A DNA stretch of 64,000 nucleotides, taken from positions 434,001 to 498,000 of the forward strand of contig JADJEH010000002.1 in NCBI GenBank assembly GCA_016702305.1, given 5' to 3'. The DNA is from a bacterium. GTDB taxonomy: Bacteria > Electryoneota > RPQS01. The stretch's first letter is position 1, and each line of letters starts with the position of its first letter. The notes beneath the pieces are model-generated. The model was not told the DNA's origin and made no database searches. It worked only from the letters and a program-made list of their open reading frames with translations. Below are positions 18,801 to 27,843 of this stretch, piece after piece. The position numbers and the translations under genes are program-made.

Positions 18801-19505
18801 GGTCACAAGATCTATCTGCGCACGGGTGAATATGAAGACGGCACGCTGGGCGAGATATTCCTCGACATGCACAAGGAAGGCGCGTCCTTCCGCAGCTTGA
18901 TGAATTGTTTCGCGATTGCCGTCAGCCTAGGCTTGCAGCACGGCGTGCCGCTGGATGAATACGTGGACGCTTTTGTGTTCACGCGTTTTGATCCGAATGG
19001 TCCGGTCGGCGGCAACGATCACATCAAGTACGCGACGTCGGTCATTGACTACGTGTTCCGCGAACTCGCCATCAGCTATCTCGAACGCCACGACCTGGCG
19101 CATGTCGTGGATGCTCACACCGAAACGACGCGCAGTGATGCCATCAACGGCGGCAAGCACGCGCCGGAAGAGGCCGCCGTCATAACGATTGCCCACGACA
19201 CCATTGAGGAGAAGGCCGATCGTGAAGAAGATCCCAGCACGCCGTCCCAAGCATCTGGTGCTCATTCTGCAGTTGCGGAAGTTGTGGCAACGCAAACGTA
19301 CGGAGGACATGGCGTCCCCGTCGAAACGAACGGCCACAGCACGAACGGACACCTGAACGGCGGCGGCAAAGCCAAGCTGATTGAGATTGCCCGAATTCAA
19401 GGCTACGAAGGCGACGCGTGCAGCGAATGCGGCAGCTTCACGATGGTACGCAACGGCACGTGCCTGAAGTGCGCCACCTGCGGCAGTACGAGCGGATGCA
19501 GCTAA
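15870..19505 (+). CDS. nrdJ: Class II (adenosylcobalamin-dependent) ribonucleotide reductase
   Basis: 1211 aa, the usual size of the large NrdJ subtype. TTG start with AAGGAG 6 nt upstream. It reduces ribonucleotides to deoxyribonucleotides, using adenosylcobalamin to make the thiyl radical and therefore working with or without oxygen. Visible landmarks: APNSPQWFNTGLYWAYSI, GSGTGTNFSKVRGEDEHLSGGG, the active-site finger loop with Asn474-Cys476-Glu478 (NPCSEYMF), PTGTIGLVMDCDTTG, and a C-terminal tail with several CxxC pairs (CSECG, CLKCATCG) that likely carries the redox-active or zinc-binding cysteines. Monocistronic with its own promoter and terminator. The organism must make or import B12. 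Confidence 0.95.
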   Translation: MQFARRYTREGQDIYADLRFVPWTSKLTSPDGRVLFEAKDIYAPESWSQVAVDVLAQKYLRKAGVPMATRPIWEEGVPEWLLRHEPDLAILDKMPESARFAGERDSKQVFRRLAGCWTYWGWKSGYFDDEHSARVFFDELQFMLAAQVCAPNSPQWFNTGLYWAYSIEGRAQGHYFVNPKTGQLERSRNAYERPQPHACFIQSVEDDLVNEGGIMDLWVREARLFKYGSGTGTNFSKVRGEDEHLSGGGVSSGLMSFLKIGDRAAGAIKSGGTTRRAAKMVCLDADHPDVEEFIQWKVVEEQKVAALVAGSKVCEARLNEILKAAHDTSVALDSRLNPKHNAALRSAITRARRDFIPDPYIHRTLQFAAQGYTAMRIDTYDTDWNNAAYQTVSGQNSNNSIRLNNKFMRAVERDEKWDLTARIDGRVMRTLRARDLWNEIAEAAWASADPGVQYDTTINEWNTCPADGRIDASNPCSEYMFLDDTACNLASLNLLKFLNPSERTFDVALYRHAIRVWTTVLDISVEMAQFPSQSIAQRSYEYRTLGLGYANLGTVAMVLGMAYDSPEARAWCSALTAVLTGESYRTSAEMAAGLGAFPAYQRNHDAMLRVIRNHRRAAYGGTLDGYENLTVMPVPLDVAHCPEYLADAARDVWDEALALGVQNGYRNAQSTVIAPTGTIGLVMDCDTTGIEPDFALVKYKKLAGGGYFRIINSSVPLALENLGYPEAQIRQITHYVSGTSTLDGSPHVNRDTLRAKGLPDDALDRVEAQLKGAFSITFAITPWVIGADIVRDRLKITESDMRAANGDLLTALGFTKEQIRQANDHICGRMTIEGAPHLKPEHLPVFDCANQCGAYGQRYIQPLAHLKMMAAAQPFISGAISKTINLPRHASVENIKDAYYQSWRLMLKAVALYRDGSKLSQPLNSTADDFGIAGLGLEEPEHVTDTISDAVEKIIYETRRRRLPDRRYGYTQKARIGGHKIYLRTGEYEDGTLGEIFLDMHKEGASFRSLMNCFAIAVSLGLQHGVPLDEYVDAFVFTRFDPNGPVGGNDHIKYATSVIDYVFRELAISYLERHDLAHVVDAHTETTRSDAINGGKHAPEEAAVITIAHDTIEEKADREEDPSTPSQASGAHSAVAEVVATQTYGGHGVPVETNGHSTNGHLNGGGKAKLIEIARIQGYEGDACSECGSFTMVRNGTCLKCATCGSTSGCS

Positions 19506-19550
19506 GCGAATTGTCCGCGTTCGCGCGGTTCAAATGAGATGCAACGGTGC

Positions 19551-19588
19551 AAAAGAGCGGGCGGCCCTATCGGGTCGCCCGCTCTTTT
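19551..19588. terminator. Bidirectional rho-independent terminator
   Basis: A long stem with arms beginning AAAAGAGCGGGCG (19551-19563) and ending CGCCCGCTCTTTT (19576-19588), located between nrdJ (+) and the RND permease gene (-). A and T runs on both sides allow use from either direction. Confidence 0.85.
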
Positions 19589-19609
19589 CTCGTCGGTACT
19601 GTTAGCGGC

Positions 19610-22600
19610 TTAGATTTCAGCCGTCGCCGCCTTCAAATCGGAATCGGTTACTTCGGCCACCTGCTTGTAGTGGCGCCCCTTCAGCTTGAAGAAATCATGC
19701 ACGTCTTCAAGGATCAAATACAACGCAGGGATGATGATCAACACAATGAACGTCGTGGCGAATTCTCCGAAGGCCAGACTGATTGCCATCGGAATCAGGA
19801 ACTTGGCCTGCACGGACGGATCCGACATGAGCGGCAGCAATCCAAAAAACGTCGTGAAGAATGTCAACAAAATGGGCCGGAAGCGGCGGATGCCGGCTTG
19901 CACCACGGCCTCGCGAATAGGCACTCCCTGGTCGCGGAGCTGATTCATGCAATCAATCAAAACCAAGGCGCCGTTCACCACCACGCCGGCCAGTGCTACG
20001 AGGCCGAACATGGACATCAGGCTCAAATTGTAGCCGTAGATCATGTGGCCCACCACCGCGCCGACAAAGCCAAACGGAATCACGCTCATCACGATCAGCG
20101 GCTGCGTGAAGCTCTTGAAAGGGATCGCCAACAGTCCGTAAATCAGAAACAATGCGAACAGAAATCCCGTACCCAAGCTGCCCAGCGACTCACGCCGATC
20201 ACGACTCTCGCCTTCCAAGTCCACGTTCAAGCCGGGATAGTCCGCGCGCAATTGCGCCAGCAGGCCGTTTTGCAAATCTGCGACAATCTCATCCGGGTTA
20301 GCTTCGGCTTCATTGACGTTAGCGGAGACCTGCACGACGCGTTTGCGATCCGTGCGCGTGATTTCACTGTAGCCCACGCCGTCCTGCACGGTCGCGGCCG
20401 CGGTAAACGGCACTTCGCCGCCATTGCGAGTGCGCACGTGCAAATGCTCGACATCCGATAGTGAACGCCTGTCTTCATCGGGATAGCGCACCATGACTTT
20501 GACTTCGTTGCGCCCGCGCTGGAATCTGAGCGCTTCCGCTCCGAAGAACGCCGAACGAACTTGCTGGGCCATGTCCCGCTCTGTGATACCGAGCGTGCGC
20601 GCTTCGGGATTGAGCGTAAGCTGCAGCTCGCGCTTGCCTTCCGCGTGCGAGTCTGAAATGTCCGAGACGCCCTGATAGCCGGATAGCGCCGCTTTGACCC
20701 GCTCGGTCGCGGCCAGCAGCATCGTGAAGTCGTCGTGCGAAAGCTGCAAGCCGATATCCGATCCCGAGCGAATCAATTCTGATTGAAAAGTCATTCGATC
20801 AACGCCGGGCAGATCGCCCACTCGCTGTCGCCAGGCATCGGCGAATTCCGTTGAAACGATATTGCGCTGATCGGGTCCATTGAACAGCATCCGCACCTGC
20901 GCCAAATGCCCGCCGTCTACGTCCACGGAACCGCGCGGGCCGCCCTCAAACGTCTGAAAACCGTTCGCCACGAAAACGTGCCGCAGATTGCTCAGGGTAT
21001 CCGTGCGCTTGGCGTCGAATTCGCGCACCAACTCAAGCCCCCGCTGCTCTACAATCCTCGTAACCGACTCGGTCTGTTCGATCGGCGAGCCCGGCGGCAG
21101 CGCGATGTTCACGATGATTTCATCAGCGTCAATTTCCGGCAAAAAAACGAACTTGATGAGACCGCCGCCGACCACACCGAACAAGACGAACATCACAGCC
21201 GTGGCCGCCGCAATCGCGGTGTAGCGGTGTTCAGTCGCCGCGCGCAGCAGACGCTGATAGTACTTGCGGCTGAAGGCTTCCACCCAATCGTCAAAGTGGT
21301 GCCGCACGCCTTCGATTCGCTGCCAGATTCGCGCATTGCTTGAGCTAAGTCCACCGCATAAGTGCGCGGGCAGGATGAAATACGAATCGAGCAGCGAGAA
21401 CAGCAGGACGGCGATCATGATGATTGGAATGACGGCCATGAATTTGCCGATAGCACCGGACACAAACAGCATGGGCATGAATGCCGCCACCGTTGTCAGA
21501 ATCGAGAATGTCAATGGCGTCGCCAGTTCAATGGTGCTGTCAACCGCGGCGCGGTAGAGCGATTTGCCCATTTCGCGGTGCACGTGAACATTCTCGCCAA
21601 TGACAATTGCGTCGTCAAGCACAAGACCAAGCGCCAGAATAAATGCGAACAGCGAAAGCATGTTGATGCTGACGTCAAAGAGCGGCAGAATCAGAAGCGC
21701 ACCGAGAAACGACACCGGGATGCCCATGGCAACCCAAAATGCCAGGCGGACTTCGAGGAACAAGCCGATGATAATTAGCAGAAGTACCAAACCCTGCCAG
21801 CCGTTGTTGATGAGCAGGCTGAGCCGCTGGTCCAAGATGATGGACCAATCCTGCCAGATGTCCGCCTTTACGGACGTCGGCAGGGTCAACTTGTGTTCAT
21901 CGAGATACGTGCGAACCGCCTGCGAAACTTCTTTCGGGGTTTGATTTCCGACCCGGTAGACCTTGATCATCACGGCGCGTTTGCCGTCGAACGTCGCCAC
22001 CTTATCGAGATCTTCAAAACCGTCTTTAACGGTGGCGATATCACCGAGCTTCACGACGCTGCCGTCATTCCGCGTTTGCACGGTGATGTTCTCGTATTCG
22101 CCGCCGTGATACCGTTTTTCTTTGGTGCGCAGCAGGATTTCGCCGCCTTCCGTCTTCACGGAGCCGCCGGCCAAGTCCAAGGACGCTTGCCGCACCGTCG
22201 CGGCGACGTCTGTCAGTGTGAGATTCAAACTGCGCAAGGTCGCTTCGGGAATCTCAATCGAAATTTCATACGGGCGAGTCGCCGCAAGTTCGACCTGCGT
22301 GACATTGGGCAACGCGAGCAGGTCGTCCTGTATGCGTTCAGCATGGGCGCGAAGAGCCACGTCGCTCGCGTCACCGTAAACGACCAATGAGATGGCTTCC
22401 CGGCGATTGGTCACTTTCGAGATGACGGGCTCTTCGGCTTCTTCCGGGAAAGTCTGGATTCGGTCAACCTCGGACTTGATGTTGTTGAGCACGTCATCAA
22501 TATCCGCGCCTTCGATCAGCTCGGCCGAGACCACACCGCGCCCTTCGGACGCCGTGCCATTAATTCGCTTGATATTCTCAAGCCCTCCGATCGCTTGCTC

Positions 22601-22804
22601 GATCGGGCGCACGATGCCATCTTCGACTTCGAGCGGTCCCGCACCGGGGTAACGTACCGCCACTGTGACCAGGTCAAGCTGAATCTCCGGAAAGACTTCT
22701 TGGTTCACTTGCCCGGCCATCAGGAATCCGCCGACGATGATGACGAGCATCAGGATGTTGGCGGCGACGTGATTTCCGGCGAACCACTTAATGGATCCGT
22801 TCAC
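19610..22804 (-). CDS. RND efflux transporter, inner-membrane permease
   Basis: 1064 aa, typical for AcrB/MexB-type pumps. GTG start overlapping the adaptor's TAG stop (TAGTG), so translation is coupled. First helix after KWFAGNHVAAN, a large periplasmic porter region, then clustered helices with the proton-relay acidic pair in TM4 (LGLVLDDAIVIGEN). The second half repeats the layout, ending in helices around the NGALVLIDCMNQLRDQG motif. It exports substrates using the proton gradient together with the adaptor and TolC-like partners in this operon. The substrate is unknown; sequence style fits multidrug rather than heavy-metal pumps. Confidence 0.93.
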   Translation of the reverse strand: MNGSIKWFAGNHVAANILMLVIIVGGFLMAGQVNQEVFPEIQLDLVTVAVRYPGAGPLEVEDGIVRPIEQAIGGLENIKRINGTASEGRGVVSAELIEGADIDDVLNNIKSEVDRIQTFPEEAEEPVISKVTNRREAISLVVYGDASDVALRAHAERIQDDLLALPNVTQVELAATRPYEISIEIPEATLRSLNLTLTDVAATVRQASLDLAGGSVKTEGGEILLRTKEKRYHGGEYENITVQTRNDGSVVKLGDIATVKDGFEDLDKVATFDGKRAVMIKVYRVGNQTPKEVSQAVRTYLDEHKLTLPTSVKADIWQDWSIILDQRLSLLINNGWQGLVLLLIIIGLFLEVRLAFWVAMGIPVSFLGALLILPLFDVSINMLSLFAFILALGLVLDDAIVIGENVHVHREMGKSLYRAAVDSTIELATPLTFSILTTVAAFMPMLFVSGAIGKFMAVIPIIMIAVLLFSLLDSYFILPAHLCGGLSSSNARIWQRIEGVRHHFDDWVEAFSRKYYQRLLRAATEHRYTAIAAATAVMFVLFGVVGGGLIKFVFLPEIDADEIIVNIALPPGSPIEQTESVTRIVEQRGLELVREFDAKRTDTLSNLRHVFVANGFQTFEGGPRGSVDVDGGHLAQVRMLFNGPDQRNIVSTEFADAWRQRVGDLPGVDRMTFQSELIRSGSDIGLQLSHDDFTMLLAATERVKAALSGYQGVSDISDSHAEGKRELQLTLNPEARTLGITERDMAQQVRSAFFGAEALRFQRGRNEVKVMVRYPDEDRRSLSDVEHLHVRTRNGGEVPFTAAATVQDGVGYSEITRTDRKRVVQVSANVNEAEANPDEIVADLQNGLLAQLRADYPGLNVDLEGESRDRRESLGSLGTGFLFALFLIYGLLAIPFKSFTQPLIVMSVIPFGFVGAVVGHMIYGYNLSLMSMFGLVALAGVVVNGALVLIDCMNQLRDQGVPIREAVVQAGIRRFRPILLTFFTTFFGLLPLMSDPSVQAKFLIPMAISLAFGEFATTFIVLIIIPALYLILEDVHDFFKLKGRHYKQVAEVTDSDLKAATAEI

Positions 22805-23946
22805 TATCGGAGTGCCTCCGTGAGTCGCAGTTTGAGTCCATCCGCCGCGCCGTTGATGCCGCTCAGGACGATGCGTTCGCCGGACTTCACCTCAGACCCG
22901 ACGAACACGCTGTCAGGTGAATGAAATACAGCGGTAACTTCGCGCAGTTCCAGCGTACTGTCGGCGCGTGCGATCCAAACGATGTTGTTGCTGCGCAGCG
23001 CGAAAAGTGGCATTGGCGTCACGTTCGGCACTCTTCGGCCGCTAATCTCGACTGACACAAAGCTGCCCACGGCAAGCTCCGGCCCGCCATCGGATCGCGC
23101 GGCATAGGGGTCGTCAACCCGCACAACCACACGCGCGAGTCTGCCGATGCTGTCTATCACTCCCAGTGTCCGATCCACGGTTCCCTGCCAATGATACCAT
23201 TGGCCGCCGGCATTAAGCGAAACCTGAGCGGAAGAATTGCCTTCTTCCAGCCACAGCAGTTCATCCACGGGTATGCCGACTTCAATTTCCGCCGAACCGG
23301 TCGAGAAGAGAGTCGCTATCGGCTGGCTCGGTGTGACCGTCTGCCCGATGTCAGCCATTTCGCGCTTCACCCGGCCGTCAAACGGTGCCCGTACGCGGGT
23401 ACGCTCGAGTGCCAGATCCGCTTGCCGCAGAGCCGCGAGTGCCGAAGCGTGATTGGCTTCAGCCTGCTTAAGCTGCGGTTCACGCAGCACCAGCGACTCC
23501 GGCGTGCCGTTGGTTTGTGCGCCACTCTCTTGCATGCGTTCCCACTCTTTGCGGGCGATGTCGGCCTGTGCGCGTTCAACCGCCAATTGATACTCGGATT
23601 GCGCGACCCGCGCGCGCGCCTGTTCGACCGCCAGCTCATAGTCAATCGCCTCGATCCGGCATAGGATGTCGCCGCGGTGGAAGACGCCGCCGCTTTCGAA
23701 ATTGTCCGCGACCCAATCAATGCGTCCCGCGACCTGCGGAGCCAAGGCGATCTCTTGCCGCGCACGCACGGTCCCCGTACCGGAGATGACCGCGTGATGA
23801 GTGTCGGCGAGTGCCGTCATCGTTTCAACCAGAACGCCCGGAAAAACAGTGGCCGCTTGCACAGGCTTCCGGCGGCTGGCGATTAACCCGAACATGATCA
23901 CCAATCCGACAAGCAGAATGAGACCGGGTATGAGAATTCGTTTCAT
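22804..23946 (-). CDS. RND efflux adaptor (membrane fusion protein, HlyD/AcrA-like)
   Basis: 380 aa from ATG 23946 (MKRILIPGLILL), preferred over the longer frame because the hydrophobic anchor begins there. One N-terminal membrane helix, then a lipoyl/barrel-sandwich region (GTVRARQEIALAPQVAGRI), an alpha-hairpin coiled coil rich in Ala/Glu/Arg, the return strand VRAPFDGRV, and beta-barrel and membrane-proximal domains. It links the permease to the outer-membrane channel. The start lies 16 nt after the tolC-like stop, with no obvious Shine-Dalgarno, suggesting coupling. Confidence 0.92.
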   Translation of the reverse strand: MKRILIPGLILLVGLVIMFGLIASRRKPVQAATVFPGVLVETMTALADTHHAVISGTGTVRARQEIALAPQVAGRIDWVADNFESGGVFHRGDILCRIEAIDYELAVEQARARVAQSEYQLAVERAQADIARKEWERMQESGAQTNGTPESLVLREPQLKQAEANHASALAALRQADLALERTRVRAPFDGRVKREMADIGQTVTPSQPIATLFSTGSAEIEVGIPVDELLWLEEGNSSAQVSLNAGGQWYHWQGTVDRTLGVIDSIGRLARVVVRVDDPYAARSDGGPELAVGSFVSVEISGRRVPNVTPMPLFALRSNNIVWIARADSTLELREVTAVFHSPDSVFVGSEVKSGERIVLSGINGAADGLKLRLTEALR

Positions 23947-23962
23947 AATGTATAGTTCAGGC

Positions 23963-25390
23963 TTAGTGGATTTCTGAATGAAGCCGCGGCGCGGGCTTGC
24001 GTGTCTTACACGCGTCGTCGGTCCATGCGCCGCCCAGCGCCGTAGCGAGATCAATGCGGTTAGTGATCAATTCTCGCCGCGCCGAAATGAGCGTGCTTTG
24101 GGCCTGGAAATACCCATTCTGGGCGACCAGCACTTGCAGATACGTGATGATGCCTTGCCGGTACTGATCTTCGGCGACGCGCAGTGAATTGCCAGCGGCG
24201 GCGGTCTGTGTCTCTAACTGTTGGATGCGTTCGCGCGCCTTGTTCCCGCGAATGAGCGCGTCTTCGACTTCCCGAAATGCATTGAGGGCGACCTGTTTGT
24301 AGCCTGCCGCTGCTTCATAGAATCCGGCCTCGGCGCGCTGCGCTTCACTGACCAGTCGTCCGCCCTGAAATATTGGCGCTGTTAGCCCGGCAACGAGATT
24401 CCACAAGAGATTCTCGGGATCGAGTGCGTCTTCCAACTGCTTGTTCACGTTGCCATACGTTCCGACCAATGTGAAACTCGGTAGCAACGCGGCATTGGCG
24501 GAGCTCCAGCGTGCATCGCTGGAGAGTAACCGCGCCCGGGCCGCGCGAATATCCGGCCGGCGTTCGAGCAGTTCAGACGGCAATCCTACGGGAATCGCAA
24601 TGATCTGCGGGGGCAGAACGCGTAAATCTCCGGCGATGTTTGTCTGCGGATAGCGGCCAACTAAGATGGACAAGAGGTGTTCCGTCGCCGCCAAATTGGC
24701 TTCGACAGCGGCCCGTTGACCCCGAGCTTGTGCGAGGTTCGCCTCGGCCTGATAGACATCGAGCGAAGTCACGACGCCAAGCATATAGCGGCTGCGCACC
24801 AGTTCGTAGGCACTCTGGTTTGAGACGATGGTCTGTTCCACTAATCGCTGCTGTTCGCGGAGATCGGCGATCTGGTAGTATGTTCGCGCGACTTGCGCGG
24901 TCAAGGTGAGGATCGCTGTACGGGCGTCATTTTCTGACGCCAAGAGATCGCCGAGGGCTGCCCGGCGGCGCGCCGAGAGCTTGCCCCACAGATCCACTTC
25001 GTATTGAGCGCTGACACTGACATCATAGTAGTCGAGCGTGATTTTTCCCAATCCTCCGAAAGCACGCTCGCCGTCCTGATACGATCCGCTCGCGGTGACC
25101 GCGGGTAAAAGTGTGGCCCGAGCCGTACGCGATTGAGCCCGGAATTGCTGCAGCCGCGCGAGCGCTGCTTCGAGATTCGGATTATTGTCAATGGCCTCAT
25201 TCATCAGCTGATCCAACGTCGGATCACCAAAATCCTTCCACCACGCCTCCGCGCGCACGTCTTCACGTGCTCCGCTGTGGACATAAGCCGCAGGCACATC
25301 GGTCAGCTTCGGCGTATGATGACGCTGTACATAGCCGCAACCGGCAAGCATCGCCAATGCGCATATGAATAAGATAACTCTACTCCGCAT
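23963..25390 (-). CDS. TolC/NodT-family outer-membrane efflux lipoprotein
   Basis: 475 aa from ATG 25390, supported by AGGAG 5-6 nt upstream. Signal with lipobox (MLAGC), then two repeated helical hairpins characteristic of TolC-type channels (LDQLMNEAIDNNPNLEAALA in the first, AFREVEDALIRGN in the second) and NodT motifs LLERRPDIRAARARL and NLVAGLTAPIFQGGRL. Forms the trimeric exit duct. It overlaps the marR stop by 11 bases, so the regulator and pump are one operon. Confidence 0.93.
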   Translation of the reverse strand: MRSRVILFICALAMLAGCGYVQRHHTPKLTDVPAAYVHSGAREDVRAEAWWKDFGDPTLDQLMNEAIDNNPNLEAALARLQQFRAQSRTARATLLPAVTASGSYQDGERAFGGLGKITLDYYDVSVSAQYEVDLWGKLSARRRAALGDLLASENDARTAILTLTAQVARTYYQIADLREQQRLVEQTIVSNQSAYELVRSRYMLGVVTSLDVYQAEANLAQARGQRAAVEANLAATEHLLSILVGRYPQTNIAGDLRVLPPQIIAIPVGLPSELLERRPDIRAARARLLSSDARWSSANAALLPSFTLVGTYGNVNKQLEDALDPENLLWNLVAGLTAPIFQGGRLVSEAQRAEAGFYEAAAGYKQVALNAFREVEDALIRGNKARERIQQLETQTAAAGNSLRVAEDQYRQGIITYLQVLVAQNGYFQAQSTLISARRELITNRIDLATALGGAWTDDACKTRKPAPRLHSEIH

Positions 25391-25871
25391 GGGTCTCCTT
25401 CGCCTTCGGTGTATCGTTCCGTGCCGCCGGGCATCCGAGAAAGTCGTTTTCCGCATAGTGTGCCACGACATCGCGCATCAGTTCACTCGCGACCTTAATT
25501 CGCTCGTGACCAAAACGCTCCTCTAATTCGAGCGAGTAGCTACTCGCCATCACCTGTAACGACTCGGCCGCCGATTGGCCGCGCTCCGTCAGGACGAGAA
25601 TTTTCACTCGGCGATCTTCAGGATGGGCCGTGCGTTCCACGAAGCCCAATTCTTCGAGCTTATCAATGTGGCGCAGGATGGACGGGTGCGAATGCTCGAT
25701 GTGGCGCGTCAGGTCGGCCAACGTGTTATGCCCCATACTCATCTTGAGGAGAATCACGCCTTCCGCCCAGTTGATGCCCAGCACAGCCGCCCGTTCCGAG
25801 AAAACGGTACGAAATATATGGGCGGCCCGGTTGCACCATGCGGGGAACATATTGTCTACCACGAACTTCAA
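25380..25871 (-). CDS. MarR-family transcriptional regulator
   Basis: 163 aa. TTG start with GAGG about 6 nt upstream. Winged helix with the MarR pattern: LADLTRHIEHSHPSILRHID as recognition region and a wing with HPEDRRVKILVLTERGQ. First gene of the efflux operon and probably its autorepressor, released by pump substrates. Palindromes at 25888-25899 and 25926-25947 in the promoter region are candidate operators. Confidence 0.92.
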   Translation of the reverse strand: MKFVVDNMFPAWCNRAAHIFRTVFSERAAVLGINWAEGVILLKMSMGHNTLADLTRHIEHSHPSILRHIDKLEELGFVERTAHPEDRRVKILVLTERGQSAAESLQVMASSYSLELEERFGHERIKVASELMRDVVAHYAENDFLGCPAARNDTPKAKETHAE

Positions 25872-25887
25872 GAATGACCTCTTGAAC

Positions 25888-25899
25888 TTAGTTCACTAA
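25888..25899. promoter_or_regulatory. Candidate MarR operator
   Basis: TTAGTTCACTAA, an inverted repeat of 5 bp around 2 bases, about 13-24 nt downstream of the predicted transcript start and 17 bases before the marR start codon. Position and form fit an autorepressor site. Confidence 0.5.
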
Positions 25900-25917
25900 A
25901 TTTATGTAACTTCCTAC

Positions 25918-25946
25918 AATATACATTTGCACTTAAATAGATGCAA
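25918..25946 (-). promoter_or_regulatory. Sigma70-type promoter of the efflux operon
   Basis: On the minus strand TTGCAT (25946-25941), 17-nt spacer, TATATT (25923-25918). A perfect inverted repeat TTTGCA-N10-TGCAAA (25926-25947) covers the -35 box and spacer and may be a second operator. Confidence 0.75.
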
Positions 25947-26094
25947 AGGGGACCAACGGAAGGTAAATAATTGATATTTAATTACAAAGACGAAAACAGG
26001 CGCACTTCGCGAGGCATTTGCATAGAATCGCACGCAGCAGAATCGGCCTCCAAGTGGTTGCTTTTAGCATCTGGTTTTTGTTCATTTAAGGTCT

Positions 26095-27843
26095 ATGAAA
26101 CGACTCAACTTAGCTCTGCTTATCCGCCCGCTTTTGCAAGCATCAGCGGTCGCGGCCATGGCGTTGTGGTCCGGCTGTGCTTCGACGATTCCCGCCAGTT
26201 CACCCGAAGCTCCGACGCCGGTCACGGCTCCATTGGACACAAGTTTCGTGCGGGCGACATCCGCAGTGTTCGACTCGGGCATGGTTGTCTGTGCGCACCA
26301 GCTGGCGGCCGCGGCTGGCCGCAAGGTCCTTGCGGACGGCGGCAATGCTATGGATGCAGCATTGGCCGCGTTGGCAATGCTCAACGTCGTAGAATCCCAC
26401 GCCAGTGGACTTGGCGGCGGCGGTTTCGCGCTGTATTATGATGCCGCATCCGATTCGGCGTATCTGCTCGACTATCGGGAGCGCGCCCCGGCACGAGTGG
26501 AACGTGCGCAGTACTTTGATCCGCTCGACACATTGAAACTTGTCCAGCGCACGGGCGCGACCGCCGTGCTCACGCCCGGCGCACCGGCCGGTTGGCAAGA
26601 GTTGCACAGGCGATTCGGAACGCGCACGATGCCGTCGCTAATGGCTGATGCGATTGCCGTCGCTGATACGGGCTACGACATATCGGAGAAGCAGGCGGCA
26701 ATCATCTTCGACTTCAACGAGACTGTTGCAGGTGATTCGCAAATCGCGGCGATCTTCTTGGACAATGGACTGCCTCCGCCCGCAGGATTCCGCGTCAAGC
26801 AACCCAAGCTGGCTCGCACGCTGGAGTTTCTGGCACGTACGCGACTTGAAAACCTCTACTTCCCGCCTTATTCTTCCCAGATTGCGGCAGCAGTTCGCAC
26901 TCGCGGAGGGTTCCTATCCGAGTATGACCTCAACGGCTACCGGCCGGTGCAACGCGCACCGCTGCGAGCGACTTATCACGACTACGAAATTATCACGTCG
27001 GCGCCTCCGGCCAGCGGCGGCATTGTGCTGCTCGAGACGTTGAAGATTTTGGAAGGCTATGACATAAAGAGCATGGGGCTCCTGTCGCCCGAGTATATTC
27101 ATACCGTCGCAACTGCGATTCGTCAGGCACGTACGGACGCCGCAGCGTGGGTCGGCGATCCCGATTTCGTTCACGTACCGACGGGAGTCATGATCTCGCC
27201 GAGTTATCTGGCGCAAGTGCGGGACTCCCTGCCAAGCGACACGGTGCCCCCGCGGCTGACTCCGCTGGATTCCATTCGCGCGTTTGGACCGGGGAACACA
27301 ACACATCTGGTCGTCGCGGACAAATACGGTAACCTGGCATCCATCACGCAGTCCATTAACTACTTCTTTGGGGCCGGCGTTATGGTGCCTGAGCTGGGCA
27401 TCATGCTCAACAACCATATGGCTGACTTCGGCAACGATACGACCAGCGTGAATGGCATAGTTGGTGGTCATCGCCCCGTGTCCAGCATGGCGCCGACCAT
27501 CGTGTTGAAGGACGGTCAGCCCGTCCTCGTTTTCGGCACACCTGGCGGCCCACGTATTCCTGCGGCCCTTGTGGAAGTTCTGCTGGCGGTACTCGAATTC
27601 GACGTGCCGCTGAATGAAGCGCTCGACTTACCGCGCTTCTTCCCGGCCGGGGTCAATCTGGTGCATGAAAGCCGCCTGCCTCAATCTACGCTTGACGCCT
27701 TGGCCGCGCGCGGATGGAAACCCTATGCGGACGCGCCGATCAGCAACTATTTCGGGGGAGTTCAGGCGATTCACTTCCCCGGCGGCTCGCGCATGACCGG
27801 GTCGTCGGATCCGCGCCGCGACGGAGCTGCGGCTGGGCACTAA
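26095..27843 (+). CDS. ggt: Gamma-glutamyltransferase, lipoprotein form
   Basis: 582 aa. The signal ends in a lipobox-like WSGC, so the enzyme is probably a membrane-anchored lipoprotein. Ntn-hydrolase family T3: the large-subunit motif GGNAMDAALA with ESHASGLGGGG, and the autocleavage/nucleophile Thr402 in GNTTHLVV, followed by SITQSINYFFGAG and GGPRIPAAL. It cleaves or transfers gamma-glutamyl groups from glutathione or other gamma-glutamyl peptides; a branch of the family (CapD) trims and anchors poly-gamma-glutamate. First gene of a seven-gene operon; its TAA overlaps the next ATG (TAATG). AAGG lies 3-4 nt before the start. Context favours a poly- or oligo-gamma-glutamate role over glutathione, but that is inference. 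Confidence 0.93.
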   Translation: MKRLNLALLIRPLLQASAVAAMALWSGCASTIPASSPEAPTPVTAPLDTSFVRATSAVFDSGMVVCAHQLAAAAGRKVLADGGNAMDAALAALAMLNVVESHASGLGGGGFALYYDAASDSAYLLDYRERAPARVERAQYFDPLDTLKLVQRTGATAVLTPGAPAGWQELHRRFGTRTMPSLMADAIAVADTGYDISEKQAAIIFDFNETVAGDSQIAAIFLDNGLPPPAGFRVKQPKLARTLEFLARTRLENLYFPPYSSQIAAAVRTRGGFLSEYDLNGYRPVQRAPLRATYHDYEIITSAPPASGGIVLLETLKILEGYDIKSMGLLSPEYIHTVATAIRQARTDAAAWVGDPDFVHVPTGVMISPSYLAQVRDSLPSDTVPPRLTPLDSIRAFGPGNTTHLVVADKYGNLASITQSINYFFGAGVMVPELGIMLNNHMADFGNDTTSVNGIVGGHRPVSSMAPTIVLKDGQPVLVFGTPGGPRIPAALVEVLLAVLEFDVPLNEALDLPRFFPAGVNLVHESRLPQSTLDALAARGWKPYADAPISNYFGGVQAIHFPGGSRMTGSSDPRRDGAAAGH

